64,000 nt of DNA from assembly GCA_019449655.1 (NCBI GenBank), contig JAHQXD010000001.1:748950-812949 (forward strand). The letters are read 5' to 3'. A model generated the notes under the pieces. The model had not been told where the DNA came from. It searched no databases and saw nothing but the letters and a program-made list of their open reading frames with translations. This DNA is from Ferrigenium straubiae (GTDB lineage Bacteria > Pseudomonadota > Gammaproteobacteria > Burkholderiales > Gallionellaceae). The position numbers were made by a program, and so were the translations under genes. Shown here piece by piece: positions 41,456-53,239 of the stretch. How positions within the stretch are numbered: the first letter of the stretch is position 1; each line of letters begins with the position of its first letter.

Positions 41456-42718
41456 TTAATTCTTGTACGCTACGCTTGCTGACTGCTCAATATCTTTTTC
41501 ATTTTGTTTCTTCGCCTGTGCCAACTTTCGTAGTTGCTTTGCTTCCTCTTCAGCCTCGTTGCGGAGTTTCTCGCTTCTAACAATATCTGCCTTGGCATCC
41601 TCTAATTTCTTGAAAGTATCCGTTAGAGTTTTATTCAATCGGCCCAAGTCTTCATCTAAATTTTTCTTTTCTGCATTTAGGTCCAACAACTTTTTCTCAT
41701 ACACATTTTTCTGGCTAATGACCTCTAATGCTAATTGATTTGCATTTGCGACGGCTTTCTCGAGCTTCGTCTCTACGGAACCTAATCCAGTTTTTGCAGT
41801 ATTTAATTGATTTAGTAAAACCTGTGAATCGGTATTTCCTTCAGCAATTTTTTTGTTAAGCTCACTAATAGTTGCCTCTTGTTTTTTTGTTTTCGATTTT
41901 AGGTTTTCTACAGACCCCTTGTAAGTTTCCATTTTTTCTTTTAGCAAATCGTTTTCACCCTTAAGTCCCAAAATTTGCTTTTCCAGCGAGTGAATATTCT
42001 TTTGAAATTCAGACATTCTATGAACATCGATGTTTTTGCAGATATTGGAAACGGGAACAACTCCAACCGCGATTATTTGCGGAGAACCACACGAGACATT
42101 ATTTTTAGTTTCCTCCCCTGTATTAAAGTTAACAGGGTCCCCTATCACTTTAACTCCGTTGCGAAACCCACCTGCATTTATAAAATTCTTTAAGTATTTA
42201 GAATCAACCTGCTCCACCTTTTCGATATTGTCAGTAGCGCTACAACCGCGATAGACAGTTTCAATAATATATTGCGTAGGGGGGGATGCAACACAGGATT
42301 CATATAAAAGATTTAATTCTTCTAAATCGTATTTACCTTTTGGTTCTTTCGATAATTGTTTATCAACTTTATATTCACTGTAGTAGTGAACACCACCCCC
42401 AAGACTTAGCTCTTTGTATCCCAATTTAGCGTCTATTTGAAAAATTCCTTTATCGTGAAGATCAGCACCTGTTTCTATAATTGTTCCATAGTAACTCTTG
42501 AAGTCACCAACACACGCGCTGTATTGCGCGAATCCGCTCTTATCAACGGAATTTACACACTTACCCAGCAAAGCTTCAGCTGCAGCTCCAATTTCTAGGG
42601 GGATTTTGTTACTGGGCTTAACTTCATAAGCTTGAAATTTAACAGGAGGAGTTACACATCCAGCTATCGTAACGGATAACATGATGGCCAATACTGGTTT
42701 TTTCCATCTAGATTGCAT
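41456..42718 (-). CDS. Low-GC lipoprotein with long C-terminal coiled coil
   Basis: A 420-residue protein. Lipobox IAGC gives lipidation at Cys21. Residues 40-250 form a periplasmic or surface domain with several cysteines (KCVNSV, YSACVG, YESCVASPP, YRGCSA, NNVSCGSP), then residues 255-410 form a long coiled coil. The ATG at 42718 has GGGAG five nt before it. The gene is AT-rich compared with its surroundings, flanked by repeats on the 3' side, so it was probably acquired. No family recognised; it may be an outer-membrane or peptidoglycan-associated structural protein. Confidence 0.8.
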   Translation of the reverse strand: MQSRWKKPVLAIMLSVTIAGCVTPPVKFQAYEVKPSNKIPLEIGAAAEALLGKCVNSVDKSGFAQYSACVGDFKSYYGTIIETGADLHDKGIFQIDAKLGYKELSLGGGVHYYSEYKVDKQLSKEPKGKYDLEELNLLYESCVASPPTQYIIETVYRGCSATDNIEKVEQVDSKYLKNFINAGGFRNGVKVIGDPVNFNTGEETKNNVSCGSPQIIAVGVVPVSNICKNIDVHRMSEFQKNIHSLEKQILGLKGENDLLKEKMETYKGSVENLKSKTKKQEATISELNKKIAEGNTDSQVLLNQLNTAKTGLGSVETKLEKAVANANQLALEVISQKNVYEKKLLDLNAEKKNLDEDLGRLNKTLTDTFKKLEDAKADIVRSEKLRNEAEEEAKQLRKLAQAKKQNEKDIEQSASVAYKN

Positions 42719-42926
42719 AACATCTCCCATTCCATTGTGAACAAATATAGTACAAAAGGGGGGAGGTTCGAATATTCCAGCAACATGCAGTAGCCGACTG
42801 CGGCATTCCCTCCTCCCTGACTGGGACGCAGTGTTCCAGCATTCCAGCTAAAAAACAATATGCCGAACGGCCTATATTGCCTGCGCCGCGACCGATGCGC
42901 GGCGATGATTTATACTCGCGCGATGA

Positions 42927-44008
<1,082 letters not shown>

Positions 44009-44019
44009 GGAGGTGCACG

Positions 44020-44448
44020 ATGGGCAATCCCTTTACCATCAGCCTGGTCGCCTGGCACGATGGCGAACCGTTGCTCAAGCCGGTCCGCGAGGCGGTATTC
44101 GTCCGCGAACAGGGCATACCCGAAGAACTGGAGTGGGACGGGCTGGACGAAAACAGCCGCCATGCCCTGGCCCTCAGCCTGCAGGGCGAGGCCATCGGTT
44201 GCGGGCGGATGCAGCCCGACGGCCACATCGGGCATATCGCGGTGCTGCCGCAGTGGCGCAAGCAGAAAGTCGGCACGGCAATCATGGAGGCGCTGCTCGA
44301 TTACGCCCGCGCGCAGTGCTACCCGCAGGTAAGCGTCGATGTGCTGTCCCGCTATGTGCCTTTCTATCGCAGCATCGGTTTTGCCGAGCAGGGCGAAGTG
44401 TTCATGGTCGCGGGCCAGCCGCATGCCAGAATGTCCCTGAAACTCTGA
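44020..44448 (+). CDS. GNAT-family N-acetyltransferase
   Basis: A 142-residue acetyltransferase of the ElaA-like GNAT type: REAVFVREQGIPEELEWDG, then the acetyl-CoA-binding motif HIAVLPQWRKQKVGTAIMEALL (V/I-x-x-x-x-R-x-x-x-x-G near residue 80-95). The ATG at 44020 is preceded by GAGGAGG. It lies 11 nt after the transpeptidase gene in the tadA operon. Substrate unknown. Confidence 0.88.
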   Translation: MGNPFTISLVAWHDGEPLLKPVREAVFVREQGIPEELEWDGLDENSRHALALSLQGEAIGCGRMQPDGHIGHIAVLPQWRKQKVGTAIMEALLDYARAQCYPQVSVDVLSRYVPFYRSIGFAEQGEVFMVAGQPHARMSLKL

Positions 44449-44468
44449 CGATCTGCCGCGAGATAAAA

Positions 44469-45269
44469 ATGGAAAAGAATTTTTGGCTGGAGCGCTGGGA
44501 ACGGAAAGAGACCGGTTTTCACCAGGACGAGATCAATCCCTATCTGCGCGAGCACTGGCCGGAACTGCGCTTGGCGCGCAGTAGCAAGGTGTTCGTGCCG
44601 CTGTGCGGCAAGAGCCGCGACATGCTCTGGCTGCGCGAGCAGGGACATGCGGTGCTGGGCGTGGAATTGAGCCCCCTCGCGGCGCAGGCGTTCTTCGAGG
44701 AGAACGGGCTCTCTCCGCAGCGCACCAGGGGCGAAAGGTTCGACAGCCATGAGGCGGATGGCATCCGCATCCTGTGCGGCGATTTCTTCGATCTGGACAG
44801 GGACGATCTGGCTGGAGTCAAGGCGGTGTACGACCGCGCCTCGCTGATCGCACTGCCGCCGGAAATGCGCGAACGCTATGCCCGCCATCTGGTGAGCATC
44901 CTGCCGCCCGCCGCGCAAATCCTGCTCGTCACCCTCGACTATCCCCAGGCGGAAATGTCTGGCCCGCCGTTCGCGGTTTCCGTAGACGAAGTAAATGCGC
45001 TCTATCGCGATCACGCCGGAATACGCCTGCTGGCCCAACTGGACGTGCTCGCGCAGAACCCGCGCTTCCGCGAGCGCGGCCTGAGCAGGTTGCAGGAGAA
45101 CATCTTCCTGCTGACGCTGCCTAACGTCAGCCGCTCGGCTGAAACTGCCGCTCAGGTTTTTATGTCGATATGCTCGGTGATATCGTCCGCCCGCTGGTTG
45201 TGCCGGCGCCGCTCTCTTCCCGAGCGCAGCTCGACCAGCATGGGCCGGTATTCGACACGGCGGCAGTAA
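44469..45269 (+). CDS. tpm: Thiopurine S-methyltransferase with aberrant C-terminal extension
   Basis: A 266-residue Tpm family SAM methyltransferase: FWLERWERKETGFHQDEINPYLREHWPEL, then SAM motif VFVPLCGKSRDMLWL, GVELSPLAAQAFF, and DRASLIALPPEMRERY. The family normally ends near residue 217 (RLQENIFLLTL). Here about 49 more residues follow (SVISSARWLCRRRSL...), Arg/Ser-rich and overlapping a convergent gene on minus by 118 bp. This suggests loss of the original stop and read-through into the neighbour. Bacterial Tpm methylates selenium or tellurium compounds, fitting the nearby metal island, but the link is inference. Confidence 0.88.
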   Translation: MEKNFWLERWERKETGFHQDEINPYLREHWPELRLARSSKVFVPLCGKSRDMLWLREQGHAVLGVELSPLAAQAFFEENGLSPQRTRGERFDSHEADGIRILCGDFFDLDRDDLAGVKAVYDRASLIALPPEMRERYARHLVSILPPAAQILLVTLDYPQAEMSGPPFAVSVDEVNALYRDHAGIRLLAQLDVLAQNPRFRERGLSRLQENIFLLTLPNVSRSAETAAQVFMSICSVISSARWLCRRRSLPERSSTSMGRYSTRRQ

Positions 45270-45484
45270 GTCCGGCGCTCTCCGTGAAAATGCGGATCGT
45301 GGCGCCTCTCCCCTTCTTCGGCAATACCGGACGGGGGTTCATGCTCCACATGCGGCTGCACGATCAGCGGCGGCGAGATGCGCGGTGCGACGGGCCTGAC
45401 GCGCTTGGTCCCCGCCAGGGCTCCCACTTCCGGCCGGACATCTGGCGGGGTTGCTGGCGGAGGAAGGTCGGGGGCGAATTTCAT
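45152..45484 (-). CDS. Small conserved hypothetical protein, convergent with tpm
   Basis: A 110-residue protein: a Pro-rich first half, then a basic, charged C terminus (GERRTYCRRVEYRPMLVELRSGRERRRHNQRADDITEHIDIKT is its end region; key elements are YCRRV, LVELRSG and RRRHNQR...ITEHID) that recurs in short conserved proteobacterial proteins. I do not know its function. The ATG at 45484 has GAGG upstream. Its last 40 codons overlap the extended end of tpm on the opposite strand, in a different frame. Confidence 0.6.
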   Translation of the reverse strand: MKFAPDLPPPATPPDVRPEVGALAGTKRVRPVAPRISPPLIVQPHVEHEPPSGIAEEGERRHDPHFHGERRTYCRRVEYRPMLVELRSGRERRRHNQRADDITEHIDIKT

Positions 45485-45550
45485 GAATTGATCCTCGCGT
45501 ATTCGTAATGTTTCATCATGCGTTCCCTGGAAAATTCACGCACGCAAAAG

Positions 45551-45753
45551 TTCTTAGAAGCTGCCTTAAAAATTCGTGAGGAGGGATGGATGCAAGGCGC
45601 ACGGGCTTTGCATGGCCATTCGACTAAGCTGGCAAAAAACGCCAGCCAAGTCGCTGGTCAACGCAGCAACCGGAATGTACACAAAGTACATGAGGATTGC
45701 GAGTACCGCGCAACGCCGCAGACGCCCTCCGCAGCAATTTTAAAGACAGCTTC

Positions 45754-45759
<6 letters not shown>
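45551..45759. mobile_element. MITE-like element with imperfect terminal inverted repeats
   Basis: Left end 45551-45585 and right end 45725-45759 are about 30-bp imperfect inverted repeats sharing AGAAGCTG, CTT-AAAATT and GGAGGG blocks. The 139-nt centre has no coding potential but holds inverted pairs (CTGGC/GCCAG; TGTACACAAAGTACA). The right end overlaps the copA stop codon by 6 bp. Partial ends occur at 1281-1321 and 10881-10920. No transposase is present. Confidence 0.65.
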
Positions 45760-48133
<2,374 letters not shown>

Positions 48134-48150
<17 letters not shown>

Positions 48151-48808
48151 GCACTACTCCTTGTATTTTTGGTTGCGGAATCGCCAGGTCGTGCGGGACT
48201 ATGCACTTGGCTTCCGCCATTTCGCGAAACGTTGCTTCTTCTGCCAGAAACACCTGCACCGCTACCGGGTCGAATTGCGCCCCGCTCATCCTGACAATCT
48301 CGTCACGCGCCTGTTCGAAGGTGCTTGCCTTTCGGTAAGGGCGGTCGGAGGTAATCGCATCCAGGGTATCTATTACGGCAAACAGCCTCGCCCCGAGGCA
48401 GATCAGTTCTCCGCGCAGCCCGCGCGGATACCCGCTCCCGTCGAAGCGCTCCTCATGGCTGAGTACGATTTCCGCAGCCTCTTTCATGTCCGGAATCTGC
48501 GAAACGATGCGGTATCCTTTTTCCGGATGCGTCCGCATTGACTCCCACTCATCCTCATCAAGCGGGCCGGGTTTGAGCAAAATTGCATCCGGTATGCCGA
48601 TTTTGCCTATGTCGTGAAGCAATGAGCCCCAATAGATTTGCCGCAACCGGTCGGCATCTCCCATGAAATGACGAGCCAATACCAGGGTATGACAGGCGAC
48701 CCGTTTGGAGTGCGCGCCGGTTTCGTGCTCGCGAATATCCAGCGCTTCGGCCAAGGCTTCGGCAAATGCGGCATCTGCCTGCTCCAGAATTTCTGTTCCT
48801 TTGCTCAT
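48134..48808 (-). CDS. HD-GYP-type phosphohydrolase, single domain
   Basis: A 224-residue HD-GYP domain protein with no receiver domain. Motifs: [33 protein letters not shown] (HD), ... [18 protein letters not shown] (in GYP position GSGYP) and [18 protein letters not shown]. Iron or zinc ligands of the family are present. HD-GYPs degrade cyclic-di-GMP (some cGAMP). Start overlaps the methyltransferase stop (ATGA) and its end overlaps copA, so it belongs to a coupled copA operon. Why a cyclic-di-GMP hydrolase is in a metal resistance unit is unclear. Confidence 0.85.
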
Positions 48809-49452
48809 CCCTCCCTCTCCGGCTTCTTTCGATTCGCCACCACCAGCTTTACCCAGTTGGAATGCACGTTTTCCTCATGCTCGATGACCAGCCCTGCCGC
48901 CCGTATGCTCTCGAGAGTGCGGCGGTTGATGTGCGGCCCCATGAACCGGCTCACGAGGGGATCGAGCAGATCGAAGAACAGGCCCAACACGCCGGTCGGC
49001 CGCATGTGTTCCAGCAAAACGACTTTTCCGCCGGGTTTTAATATGCGCTTGATCTCCCTGAAGCCTCGCACCGCATCCGGCACGCAGCAGAACACGCCAC
49101 TGCCCACCACCGCATCCAGCGAGGCATCCGCAAACGGCAGCTCCTCAGCATCGCCCACAAGAAAAACAACGGTGGAAGACAGCGCATTCGCCTTGCGCAC
49201 GGCGTGCCCGATCATGCCGCGGCTCAGGTCCAGGGCGATCATTCGCGCGTCTTGCGGGTAGTACGGCAGGTTACGCCCGGTTCCGACACCCAGCTCCAGG
49301 ATGGTTCCGCTCAGGCCGGAAAACAGCCGCGCGCGCGCCTGCGCGAAACCCAGCATATGCTCCATGGGTTCGCTCATGCGGTCGTATCCGGGAGCATGCC
49401 GGTCCCATTTCCGGATCAGCTTGCGCGTTAACGATGATGTATGAGCCTTCAT
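48805..49452 (-). CDS. Class I SAM-dependent methyltransferase (UbiE/phospholipid N-methyltransferase-like)
   Basis: A 215-residue enzyme. SAM motif I TILELGVGTGRNLPYYP, post-I MIALDLSRGMIGHA, motif II SLDAVVGSGVFCCVP and III ILKPGGKVVLLEHMRP. It starts LTRKLIRKWDRHAPGYD as in UbiE-like methyltransferases. Substrate unknown; phosphatidylethanolamine or a small thiol/metal species are possible. Tightly coupled to the HD-GYP and copA genes. It may also be preceded by a tiny overlapping reading frame. Confidence 0.85.
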   Translation of the reverse strand: MKAHTSSLTRKLIRKWDRHAPGYDRMSEPMEHMLGFAQARARLFSGLSGTILELGVGTGRNLPYYPQDARMIALDLSRGMIGHAVRKANALSSTVVFLVGDAEELPFADASLDAVVGSGVFCCVPDAVRGFREIKRILKPGGKVVLLEHMRPTGVLGLFFDLLDPLVSRFMGPHINRRTLESIRAAGLVIEHEENVHSNWVKLVVANRKKPEREG

Positions 49453-49559
49453 GACTCAGCCTCGTGCGGCGCAGACATCGAGGCGCGCCCGTTCCATCTG
49501 CGCCGCAGGAACGACGCATACGAAATGACCGCAAGGCCGATCATTCCTGAATTTGCCAT
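49449..49559 (-). CDS. Possible 36-residue membrane peptide upstream of the methyltransferase
   Basis: A short frame from ATG at 49559 (MANSGMIGLAVISYASFL, then RRRWNGRASMSAPHEAES) whose stop overlaps the methyltransferase start (ATGA). AAGGGA lies eight nt before the ATG. It has one hydrophobic stretch then basic residues, consistent with a small membrane peptide or leader that couples translation. No family match recognised; it could be non-functional. Confidence 0.4.
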   Translation of the reverse strand: MANSGMIGLAVISYASFLRRRWNGRASMSAPHEAES

Positions 49560-49587
49560 GTGCTATCCCTTTCGTATCAGCGTTATC

Positions 49588-50025
49588 CTATTCAAAATTT
49601 ACCGGAAATGCCGTACCTGCCTGGTCCGTGCAAAAGCCGGCGGGCTTGGCGCCGGATTTCCATATCAAGCTGCACGACAGTTCCTGCCCCTCCACGGATC
49701 TGGCCACCGTTTCAATACAATAAACCATCTCACTGGTATCGAGGCCGGAAAAAATCCGCTCCCATCGTTTCGGATTGGAAAAGTAATAGCGTTTGCGCAG
49801 TTCCCCCAAATGGCGATGGCGCTCGACAGCAAATCCATGAGCCTCGTAACGCCGGCTCGACATCTCCAGCACGAGGTGATTGTCCTTCCCCCAGGCATGG
49901 TCATGAACCAGTTCCCCAGCGGTGAACGCTCCTCCGTCTTTGCCGAGCATTTGATGAACATGACCCGGATTGACGCAGCCGGTTAGCCACAAGACGGCCA
50001 GGATGCTGGAACAAAATATTTTCAT
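49588..50025 (-). CDS. Hypothetical lipoprotein
   Basis: A 145-residue protein with lipobox LTGC (Cys17) after a short signal. The mature part is mixed alpha/beta with HVHQML, HDHAWG and two Cys (YCIETV, LSCSLIW). His-rich segments might bind metal. I do not recognise a family. It sits between a PEMT-like gene and the methyltransferase - HD-GYP - copA set, on the same strand, and is probably exported. Confidence 0.7.
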   Translation of the reverse strand: MKIFCSSILAVLWLTGCVNPGHVHQMLGKDGGAFTAGELVHDHAWGKDNHLVLEMSSRRYEAHGFAVERHRHLGELRKRYYFSNPKRWERIFSGLDTSEMVYCIETVARSVEGQELSCSLIWKSGAKPAGFCTDQAGTAFPVNFE

Positions 50026-50097
50026 CGTACTTCTCCCTGAGATTCACAGTAAGGCAGCGCAAGAGACAGGCAGTGCATCGAAAGCTGCTCGCCGCAC

Positions 50098-50175
50098 TTA
50101 AGGCTGACCATGTTGCGAAAAACCAGCTCCTCGGCGACAAATGCTTCCACTGCAAACGTAATCTTTGGTTAACAT
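50098..50175 (-). pseudogene. Remnant of a YHS-domain gene start
   Basis: MLTKDYVC is followed by a frame shift to unrelated residues and a stop after 25 codons. The first eight residues and the upstream sequence (AAGGAGAAATGAAATG) closely match the intact YHS gene at 55506. Probably a broken partial copy of that gene. Confidence 0.45.
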
Positions 50176-50222
50176 TTCATTTCTCCTTCGGTAGTTGCAC
50201 AGGCTGGCGTGGCACGCTGAAT

Positions 50223-50864
50223 TCAGCCGGCCGCTCCCGTTTGCGGGAAGAATGCGGGAGTCTTTTCGGCATACCGGATATAGGCCTCTCCAAATTCCTT
50301 TTCGGCTTCCCGCTCCTCCCGCCGCGCCAGGCGTACGTACATCCATACCAGCACCGGAAACATCAGCAGCGTAAGGATAGTTGGCCATTGCACCAGAAAA
50401 CCGAGCATGATGAGCACGAAGCCATCGTACTGTGGATGGCGAACCCTGGCATAAGGCCCGGTGGTCGCCAGGTGGTGCGTGCGTTGCGCCTCATAGAGCA
50501 CTTTCCACGCGGAGGAAAGGAGGAAAAATCCGCCGACGATGAGCGCCATGCTGATCAGATGAAACGGCCCGAAATGCGGATTTGCCCGCCAGCCGAACAT
50601 CATCTCGAACAGGTGGCCGGCATCGTGAGCGAACCAATCCACGCCCGGATAACGGCTTTGCAGCCAGCCGGAAAACAAATAGATGGTGAGCGGGAAGCCA
50701 TGCATCTCCGTGAATAACGCCACGATGAAGGCGGAGAATGCGCCAAACGAACGCCAGTCGCGCCGGCTTTGCGGCTTGGCAAAGCTGAAGGCGAAGATGA
50801 TGAACACCAGCGAGTTGATGATGACCAGCGACCACAGCCCGTAATCTGGAAACGAGGCATTCAT
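50223..50864 (-). CDS. PEMT/ICMT-like membrane methyltransferase
   Basis: A 213-residue polytopic membrane protein with about five helices. Motif TGPYARVRHPQYDGFVLIMLG (RHP near residue 145) and the C-terminal AEKEFGEAYIRYAEKTPAF match the isoprenylcysteine/phospholipid methyltransferase family. It could modify lipids or quinones. Start ATG overlaps the DUF2933 stop. It is one of several methyltransferases in the metal island. Confidence 0.85.
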   Translation of the reverse strand: MNASFPDYGLWSLVIINSLVFIIFAFSFAKPQSRRDWRSFGAFSAFIVALFTEMHGFPLTIYLFSGWLQSRYPGVDWFAHDAGHLFEMMFGWRANPHFGPFHLISMALIVGGFFLLSSAWKVLYEAQRTHHLATTGPYARVRHPQYDGFVLIMLGFLVQWPTILTLLMFPVLVWMYVRLARREEREAEKEFGEAYIRYAEKTPAFFPQTGAAG

Positions 50865-51094
50865 TTCGAGCCTCCTTCGGGTGAATCATGGTTATGCGCA
50901 TGCTGCTCGTGGCGGCCGTGGTCATGATGCATGAACAGGTGCATCAGCGGGCACGCGAGCAGCAGCAAGTAGGGCAATATCCCCAGCACGTGGGCGCGGT
51001 GCTCGGTGAACATAAAGAAACCGGCAACCGCGAGAAAGCCGTAGAACACCCAGCGGCCTCTGGATTGGTGGTGCATTTCTTGTTGCTCGGACAT
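50861..51094 (-). CDS. DUF2933 small membrane protein
   Basis: A 77-residue protein with two helices (VFYGFLAVAGFFMFTEH and VLGILPYLLLLACPLMHLFM) and a His-rich tail (HHDHGRHEQHAHNHD). DUF2933 members often lie in copper-resistance loci next to PEMT-like genes. The His-rich tail may bind copper. GGAGG is upstream of the ATG. It overlaps the methyltransferase gene by 4 nt. Confidence 0.85.
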   Translation of the reverse strand: MSEQQEMHHQSRGRWVFYGFLAVAGFFMFTEHRAHVLGILPYLLLLACPLMHLFMHHDHGRHEQHAHNHDSPEGGSK

Positions 51095-51177
51095 GCTTGC
51101 CTCCTTACCCGTTTCTGGTGGACACAGTTATGGCAGATGCATTGAGGGGTAATGCAATCATGCGGATACGCAGCCTA

Positions 51178-51885
51178 TTACGCATGTCCAGCCTCTTTTC
51201 CCGGTTGGTCACGATGCCAGGTGAAATGCTCATAAATGCCCGCCCAGTACAGCCCGAAGGCAAAACCGAAAGCGAGCTCTTCCAGCGGAATGCCGCCGAG
51301 CAGAACCCCGGAAAGGGCGGGCAGATTCCATACCTGCTCGATATAGCCCGGTGCGAAAAAAATCAGCAACAGCATGAAAATTGCGTAGAGCAACAGGAAC
51401 AGCCCGCCGCCGATCAGGGTGTTGCGCAGCAAATCCGGGCGGCACAGCACGTTGGCGATTCCGCCGAGCGCCATCGCAACGATGCCCGGATAAATCGGGT
51501 TCCACGGCAGGAAATACAACATGGGAAAAGCCAGAAACGGTGCCGCAATGGCGAGGCGATGCCAGCGATGGCGGCCGTTATGGCGCTCGGTGTGCGGAAC
51601 TTCGCCAATACCGCTGTTGACAAGCGCGTTGTACATGACCGCGCCGATGCCGCCGATTGCGAAGCAGAAAATCAGGCTTTCGATATCGAATCCGGTGCGT
51701 TGCGCGAGGTCGAACAGGCTCGGCGGGTTCCAGTATTCCGGCACGAAAATCGGCTCGCTGAGGCCGAGCAGGCTGGTCGCCAGACTGACGCGCAGCATCT
51801 TCTGCCGGAAGCCGGGCCTGACGAAATACAGCAATGCCCAAGGAACCAGGAATGCGCCGGACCAGGATAACCAGACATATTTCAT
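51178..51885 (-). CDS. Lycopene-cyclase-domain membrane protein
   Basis: A 235-residue membrane protein with about seven helices. The segment GGIPLEELAFGFAFGLYWAGIYEH resembles the (I)PxEE motif of the heterodimeric (CrtYcd-like) lycopene cyclase domain. The ATG at 51885 has a purine-rich GGGGAGAGG upstream; an in-frame ATG at 51912 is less likely. No other carotenoid gene is present, so it is probably not a real cyclase. It sits in the metal island; its role is unknown. Confidence 0.75.
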   Translation of the reverse strand: MKYVWLSWSGAFLVPWALLYFVRPGFRQKMLRVSLATSLLGLSEPIFVPEYWNPPSLFDLAQRTGFDIESLIFCFAIGGIGAVMYNALVNSGIGEVPHTERHNGRHRWHRLAIAAPFLAFPMLYFLPWNPIYPGIVAMALGGIANVLCRPDLLRNTLIGGGLFLLLYAIFMLLLIFFAPGYIEQVWNLPALSGVLLGGIPLEELAFGFAFGLYWAGIYEHFTWHRDQPGKEAGHA

Positions 51886-52015
51886 GCCTGCCTCTCCCCG
51901 GTTACCCGGCATGGCGCACGCTGCAATATTGTCCGGAACCGTACCGATCCGAACAGCATGAGAATGCGTTGCACAACTGCGTCATCCCTACCCGCGAATT
52001 TATTAAGACAGCCTC

Positions 52016-52423
52016 TTACTTCACCGGCCATTTGAAGCTCCTTGGAGAGGCATCGCCTGCAAGGCGTATCTGCAGTTCCATCGATTTCGGCTGCGGTGCA
52101 ACCGCCTTGAAGCGCAACTTGCCCTTGCGGTGATGGCCTCCCGGCGGCGCGCCTTCCCATCCCACGGGCAGGTATTGCCTGCCATCCGCGATGAGCACCG
52201 AGACTTTGGCCAGGTCATCGCCCAAGCCCCGCGTGTGGGTTTCCATGACCACCTGGAAATCCCAGGCTTTCGCTGTGCTCGAAATGCGCGGTGTAACGGT
52301 GACCTTCACTCCGCCCTCGTTGCTGACTTGCGGCGCATAGTCTGGCTCCGCCGCATAGCCCATCGAAACTGCCGCAGCAGCCATTACTGCAAAGGCAAGG
52401 CCGATCAGGAATTGTTTTCGCAT
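52016..52423 (-). CDS. Small exported hypothetical protein
   Basis: A 135-residue protein with a Sec signal (MRKQFLIGLAFAVMAAAAVSMGYA) and a beta-rich mature domain (GGVKVTVTPRISS...WDFQVVMETHTRGLGDDLAKVSVLIADG). I do not recognise the family. The ATG at 52423 has GGGAG upstream and lies within the end of the previous gene (19-nt overlap), so it is coupled. Possibly a periplasmic metal-related protein. Confidence 0.7.
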   Translation of the reverse strand: MRKQFLIGLAFAVMAAAAVSMGYAAEPDYAPQVSNEGGVKVTVTPRISSTAKAWDFQVVMETHTRGLGDDLAKVSVLIADGRQYLPVGWEGAPPGGHHRKGKLRFKAVAPQPKSMELQIRLAGDASPRSFKWPVK

Positions 52424-52890
52424 TTTTTGTGCTCCCTGGAAAATTTGATGACTCTCGATACGACGTAGAAGATGCCAGCGGCATTGAACGCGAGGCCGAC
52501 CCAGAACAGCTCGATCTGGTACTCCGCAACCACGGTGAGAAAACCCGTGACTCCGAGAATGGGCAGGATGTTGGTCAGGTAATGCGCGCAACAGGAAACC
52601 ATCGCGGCGGTAGAAGTTGTGCCGGAGACGGCAACCACCTTGCCCGATGCGCCGTGTCGTCCGGCGAGGTTCCTGAGGTAGGTGTAGAGCCCGACCTGGA
52701 TGCCGAAGCCCAGCGCGAGGAGCACGATGAAATACCAGAACTTCGCGAATTGCTCGAACGCAAAATCAACCCCCGAAATCAGGCTGACCACGCCGAAATA
52801 GACGGCGAGCAGCAGCACCAGCGCTGCCGCACCAAACTGGGCAGGCCTGATGAATGCCAACTGCGCCGTTTCCGATTTCCGGTATGCCAT
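52405..52890 (-). CDS. Hypothetical membrane protein with SCCAHYLTNILP motif
   Basis: A 161-residue protein with about four helices. A conserved-looking segment, TTSTAAMVSCCAHYLTNILPILG, places two cysteines and a His in a membrane helix, a plausible metal-transport or -sensing site. It ends in a basic tail (EHKKCENNS). GGAGGTCGGC precedes the ATG. Similar proteins are seen in other metal-resistance loci. Confidence 0.72.
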   Translation of the reverse strand: MAYRKSETAQLAFIRPAQFGAAALVLLLAVYFGVVSLISGVDFAFEQFAKFWYFIVLLALGFGIQVGLYTYLRNLAGRHGASGKVVAVSGTTSTAAMVSCCAHYLTNILPILGVTGFLTVVAEYQIELFWVGLAFNAAGIFYVVSRVIKFSREHKKCENNS

Positions 52891-52962
52891 GCCGACCTCC
52901 GTTCAGTTGAATATTTGCCGCCCCAGGTTGTGCTATCCGGCATTCGCCGCATAGCGTCAACG

Positions 52963-53214
52963 CTATTGCCTGGGCTGCATGGTTTCCTGCTGCTCCACCC
53001 CCGATGCCGGTTTCGGCATTGGGTGGCCATCTTCCCCCATCGGCTCGCAGCCGAACAATTCCTTGAAATCCAGCTTGTGCTCCCCTTCCGGTGAGCCGGT
53101 TTTTTCCTCGCCCTGGCTTGCTGCCGGTTTGTCTGCTCCGGGTTCTCCGGCTCCCGCAGCCGTGGCCGCAAGCAATGCGAAAAGGGTGGCAAACAATACA
53201 GTTTTCGGTGTCAT
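52963..53214 (-). CDS. Small exported hypothetical protein
   Basis: An 83-residue protein: Sec signal (TVLFATLFALLAATAAGAGE), then a short charged, Lys/Glu-rich body with LDFKELFGCEPMGEDGHPMPKP. The ATG at 53214 has GGAG upstream. A Cys, His and Met cluster could bind copper. Function unknown. It follows the glucan phosphorylase gene by 25 nt. Confidence 0.6.
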   Translation of the reverse strand: MTPKTVLFATLFALLAATAAGAGEPGADKPAASQGEEKTGSPEGEHKLDFKELFGCEPMGEDGHPMPKPASGVEQQETMQPRQ

Positions 53215-53239
53215 ATCTCTTCTCCTTAAATCACTGCGC

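Noticed and set aside
41141..41482. 113-residue open frame (QEKVTKKKATPVCR type)
   Set aside because: It runs through palindromes and a terminator hairpin, and this peptide type is typical of repeat-derived false genes.
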